Origin: Liolophura sinensis
Taxonomy: Eukaryota; Mollusca; Polyplacophora; Chitonida; Chitonidae
Length of the DNA: 64,000 bases
Direction of reading: 5' to 3'
Assembly (NCBI RefSeq): GCF_032854445.1
Contig: NC_088295.1
Span: 35,188,510 to 35,252,509 of the forward strand
Numbering within the stretch: position 1 is the first letter of the stretch; each line of letters opens with the position of its first letter. This document shows positions 59,286 through 64,000 of this stretch, piece after piece. The translations under genes were made by a program, and so were the position numbers. The notes beneath the pieces were generated by a model, which did no database searches, was not told the DNA's origin, and worked only from the letters and a program-made list of their open reading frames with translations.

Positions 59286-61374
59286 TGAGATAAAGTAGAT
59301 GTTCAGTGCAACAAAGGTCGAGCATGAAGGACGACAATATATAATGGCAGTATCAGCATTACTGTACTCTTGAAAACACATCAATCACTTTGTACACCAC
59401 ATTCTAATGAATAACCCAGCATTAATATGATTCACTATTGTATATAAGCTATGTGGACTCTGCTCTATACAAACATACTTAGCCTGGTCAAACACATCTA
59501 CAATTCTTGATAATGATGAAACTTGTTTGCACAAGTAGTCCCTTTCCAGTAATATTAATGACTGTGCTTACGCTGAGCCACTGACCTGATCACTGCCGAT
59601 GCAATACACCAACAACAAACACTACACTGTAGTCTGCTACAAGAAATGCTTGACTTTTGCTTTTAGATGTCATAGAAACATCAGTTGTCCATTCTGAAAG
59701 TTAGTTTTTGATTCTGTTTGTTTTTAAAGGGCCAGTAAACCATTCCTGACAGGAAACTAGCATGTGCTATGAAGTTGAATCTACATGTACTTCTTCTAAT
59801 TACAAGACAACATTGCTGGTATGTTGTGTACAAATGTATGAGTGCTACATCAGAAAGTAGACATTATATATACTTCACAGCTGACTATAACTACAGTCAG
59901 ACAACTCTCTGTGCCATAAGCTCCAATGCTAGCCCTGATGGCATGAAGGGCCAGACCTCAGACATATGTACTCTGCATCCACATGTGATAAACCTTCCTG
60001 ATGGTCCGTATTGATTGGTTAAACTCCTAGTCTCAGCTAACAGCACGCCATCAACCATTGATTTACCCACAGATGCCATTGTCTCTAGCAAATATATATC
60101 CAAATAAATCTCATTTAGATTTTCGTTCCAGACAATTGGCTCAGTGTTGTCACTTAACCAATTTGTACAAGGACTCTTTGCCTGAAGGCTGTCACAGTTT
60201 AACCTGGTCAGTACTCAACACTCACCCTCCACTTCTGGTATTTAAATGTAAGAACAAAGAGAACACTTACAAAAAATATCAACAAAATAAATATTAGTAC
60301 TCATCTTCCATATTAATCTCTTTTCGCTCCATATATAATCACCTGTCAGAAATTAATCCATCCTGAATGAGAACTCCTGAACTCCTATACATTTCTGCTA
60401 CCTCCCCACAAAGCTTTCCAACATTTGGCCTAACATTATCAGTAGCATAGATACATAACTTACATACACAGCCTTCATGTACTTTCATATATCTTGGATT
60501 GTTTATTTAGTTTTAATACTTTTACGGTAAAGTCATCATATCTAGTACATGCACCAATCTCCACGTTTCCCAGTTATTTTCCTTACACTGAGATTATCAC
60601 ACTTTCCTTACACTGAGATTATCACACTTCACAATTTGAAGTGATTTCAATATTTATCTGTTTAATGCATAGTGGTGTTGGTAATGATATGCAAATCGCA
60701 TCCATTCACGCAGCTCTTATTACAGACTTACACTTAGAAGTGGCAACATACATTGTGGGAGTCATTGTCAATCACAGCAAAGGCCCGATCCAACCACCAG
60801 CTGTTTTGTTGATTGTTTGTAATTTCTTTCCACACTAAATCAAAGTGTTGTACAATTCACTGAAAAGCACCTGCATGACTTTTTGGCACATGTATTTCAC
60901 TGTATGGAAATATACATGTATGAATCTCTGTCTGCAACGTTAGATTTCAATTCACAATTGTAACAACAATTATTCCAAGCACAATGTCAACAAAACTGAA
61001 GTGATGGAATGATAAATTCTGTAAGGTACCGGTCGATATATATGTCAATATGAGCTCTCATAAAATGGGGGCAAAAATGGACTGAAGTTCTGCACTAATG
61101 TACTAATTTTAAAACAATTCCAATATAAAACTGGTGAAGCAGAATTTTTTATACGGCAGTTGCGCTAATGGTTTGTTTATAATCTGTAGAATGTGACAGA
61201 CTCAGTCATGGCTTGGTTCACTAAGATGATGGCAGCTGCCTCAGCTATATCTCATGTGATATTTGAGCATGTTTTCCTGAGACATGAAATCCAGGCCACA
61301 GTTTCAGAAGGGGCTTGTATAACAATGTGAATGCTTGTATTTCCAGGCATTGAACCTTCTCTGGAAGAACTGTG
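59286..61374. other. Intronic stretch (TBCD intron continuing off window), no exon seen
   Basis: A+T-rich sequence between the family-2 SINE and the 44/50-bp array. I looked on the minus strand for the TBCD block that precedes RGYALAIGALP and did not find it. Confidence 0.45.
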
Positions 61375-61690
61375 CACATCTGCCTATGCCTGTATGTCCT
61401 ATCAGTTCTTGTTGTATCACTGTGCACATGTGCCTATATGTCCTATCAGTTCTTGTGGTATCACTGTGCACATGTGCCTATATGTCCTATCAGTTCTTGT
61501 GGTATCACTGTGCACATGTGCCTATATGTCCTATCAGTTCTTGTGGTATCACTGTGCACATCTGCCTATGCCTATATGTCCTATCAGTTCTTGTGGTATC
61601 ACTGTGCACATCTGCCTATATGTCCTATCAGTTCTTGTGGTATCACTGTGCACATGTGCCTATATGTCCTATCAGTTCTTGTGGTATCAC
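61375..61690. repeat. Seven-copy 44/50-bp minisatellite
   Basis: Unit lengths are 50, 44, 44, 44, 50, 44 and about 40. The unit is CACATGTGCCTATATGTCCT + ATCAGTTCTTGTGGTATCAC + TGTG, and the 50-bp form has an extra TGCCTA-type hexamer. All three plus-strand frames are open, giving Cys/Tyr/Ser-rich peptides with no family resemblance. Confidence 0.93.
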
Positions 61691-63896
61691 AAGCGAATGG
61701 CATGGGTTCTACCCAATAACAGGTTAATCCTGTCCATGCACACTTAACAGCTCTTTGGAGTATTCCCTTTAAAATGGGCAACTATGTGTGCTTATACCCC
61801 ACCCAAGCTACATGTAAGCCTCCTTCAGTCAAAGCCCATGTGGTGTGGCTTATTTGTTAGCTACAGGATGTTTAACACCTCTCCTTAATAGTTCATGGTA
61901 AAAAATATGGGGTGAAGTCTGAATTCAGAAATACATTAATTATCTCACTTGGGATACAAAATAATAAAAAAACATTTATAACAAATAAAAGTGTGCCTGC
62001 TGAACAATGGCTTGTTTATCCCCAACAAACAACTTTTTAATGAAAAAGTTTAATGAAAAAAAATTTTATGCATATTAATTGGGGATGACATCACTGCCAT
62101 GCATGTTGTAAATCTATGTAATTAACTGTTGGTAGATGACTTGCATGCAATGTCACCATATATCAAATGTTATTACTAATCTTGGTTATTCTACCAAGCT
62201 ATGCTCAAGGCCATATATATGTAACAGTAGGTGTACAATAATATTACATCTATCATTCCAGAAATAAGCATGTAATTAACCCTGGTAGTTATTAGAAATG
62301 CTTGATCTTCACCACTCATAAATTTTACTTCACTTAAACAACACTAAAGTATTGCTGATTTGACATTGAGCAATGCCCAGTAAATCACTGAAAATAAGGA
62401 ACTAACTTCAAGTTTCATACATTCATCCTGATCAGTGACTAAGTACCTCTCTACAAAAGAAAGCAAGCCTTCACATGTAAAATGTACATATTGGATTTCT
62501 CATAACAGGAAAACCTTTTCAGAAAACTTTTCATAACAGGAAAACCTTTCCGGAAATGTCTTTAATAAATAAAAGTCTAAAATATCTTTGAATTTAATTA
62601 AAATGAATTATTAAATTTGGAAGGGCTTGCAGCAACCTGCAGTTGGTCATGGATTCCCCCCCACCCCACCCATCACTATGCGGTTCCTTCTACCATAATG
62701 CTGGCTGCCATCATTTAAGTGAAATATTCTTCAGTATGGCAATGAAATAAATAAAGTTAAGCCATTGGTATTAATCAGTTTTAAGGATCTAACCTGAATG
62801 TCTATGTAAGAGAATATGGCTGTGTGTAACCACTATTCTGTGTTGCTAGATCAATCTTAATTTCCCTATACACAGTTTACCGACAAACAGGAAAAGAAGG
62901 GTGGGGTGGCGGTAATATATTCGGATCTTTGAGACAATTATAAATAAAGCATGTATATTCAGTCTCAGTGCAATAGATAACATTTGCCTCATTGAGACGG
63001 CTGTTGTTTAGTTTGCGGTTCCCATCAGGCTGTATGTGAACTGTCAACGGACAAACATTCAGTAGGACAATACACCCTGGAACAACTGGCAGATCAATGT
63101 CCAGAACCGTGGGCCGGGTACAGACAGGTAGATGGGAATGCAACATTAATAGGATGGATCTACATGCTGACAACCATACAATTAAATCTGTACACAACCG
63201 GCCGAGGTGCAATCATGGGACACAACTCTGGCTGGACAAACACAGCAAGCTGACATATTACAATCAATACCTCATGCACTCATGTTTAAACAATGGCCTG
63301 GCAGAGGCCTGGTTCATACAGCCCTATTCTATAGTTTCACAAACACAACAGCAGAAAACACACCAACCCTATTAAAACTATGAAACAGAAAAATCTAATG
63401 CAAAAATCAGTAATGGCACTTCAATCATTCAGTATTCTGTCAGAAATTTCTGATTTTATCCATTAACACAGTTACATATCAGACCTAATAAATACACATA
63501 TGCCAGAATCAGAGTTAGGAAGATGGTAATAATAGTGAATGTTTTTCTTTTCAGTAAGTTGCTACAGTGCTACTTTTAGCTGATCTTCCCCTGGGTGAAG
63601 CCATATGCACATCCTCATATGTCCATACAAAAACCTGACTGAAAATAAATAAAATCTTAGACCAAAAAATTATAAACCAAATGGAAAGTAAAAATGTTTT
63701 CTGTCTGAAAAACATACAGTCTATTTTTATTTCATCCTGATAATGGTGGCTAGAGTTAGCTGCTGTATAAAAAGAAAGGCATTGTGGAGGAAATGAATTG
63801 CACCATAACTAATAACAGATGACTTGTTAAACTCAAAGGCCCACAAGTTCTTAAAAAGTTACTGTTGAATAAATTGCCAATGTTGGAATCTATTAT
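61691..63896. other. Intronic stretch, no exon seen
   Basis: Contains one SINE fragment (62620-62757). The segment around 63000-63350 is a little richer in G+C and open for 111 codons on the minus strand (63212-62877), but has no TBCD similarity or convincing splice pair. Confidence 0.4.
62620..62757 (+). mobile_element. SINE fragment, family 1 (core and tail)
   Basis: GCAGCAACCTGCAGTTGGTC, a C-rich replacement (CCCCCCCACCCCACCC) of the CCCGGG segment, CATAATGCTGGCTGCC, TATTCTTCAGTATGGC and AAATAAATAAAG. Confidence 0.78.
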
Positions 63897-64000
63897 ATTC
63901 ATACAAAGTGCATATGAATAACCCAATGACAATCAGATATTCACACAAAGTTCATATGAAAAATCCAATGACAATCAGATGTCCATACAAAGTGCATATG
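63897..64000. repeat. 42-bp tandem repeat running off the window
   Basis: Units start at 63897, 63939 and 63981 (ATTCATACAAAGTGCATATG and close variants, then CCCAATGACAATCAGAT). At least two and a half copies; the array continues past 64000. Confidence 0.85.

Noticed and set aside
62877-63212. 111-codon open frame on the minus strand
   Set aside because: Tested as the next upstream TBCD exon; no similarity to the expected block and no good splice pair.

Overview
This is eukaryotic, intron-rich, repeat-rich DNA that is clearly animal and most probably molluscan (bivalve or gastropod). The signs are an A+T-rich background, many copies of tRNA-derived SINEs of the kind widespread in mollusc genomes (core ending in a run of ATAAATAA), a second SINE with a (CACT)n-type tail, frequent ACATGTA words, many minisatellites, and short coding exons with GT-AG boundaries. 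No bacterial or viral operon, rRNA gene, intact tRNA gene, CRISPR array or intact transposase/reverse transcriptase gene was seen.

Two genes can be supported. Left end, minus strand: one long first coding exon (2218-2783) of a type II (signal-anchor) membrane protein with a hydrophilic luminal stem. It ends at a perfect GTAAGTA donor, and the rest of the gene lies off the window. Right half, minus strand: the 3' half of the gene for tubulin-folding cofactor D (TBCD). Twelve exons from 57249 down to 44814 join in one consistent frame, and a thirteenth short terminal coding piece is proposed at 34927-34913. Together they give about 418 codons. The upstream part of TBCD lies beyond 64000. One TBCD intron uses a GC donor.

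Layout. 1-2217: intron of the type II protein gene. 2784-3400: its 5' flank. 3.4-34.4 kb: gene-poor, with satellites at 5.4, 7.5, 14.3, 14.7, 24.1, 25.8 and 27-28.2 kb, three SINE families and no convincing exon. 34.4-57.2 kb: TBCD 3' half. Its proposed last intron (about 9.9 kb) holds a 3.3 kb minisatellite with a PstI site in most units; the other introns are dense in SINEs. 57.25-64 kb: part of a further TBCD intron, with 22-bp, 44/50-bp and 42-bp tandem arrays and a young SINE with a 14-bp target-site duplication.

The most interesting leads are: a six-fold 56-bp array in which every unit carries a TATA-like box and four units carry a perfect AP-1 site; two competing 3' ends for TBCD, one adding a hydrophobic tail; a minisatellite that stays open over long stretches on both strands; and a GC-AG intron in TBCD.
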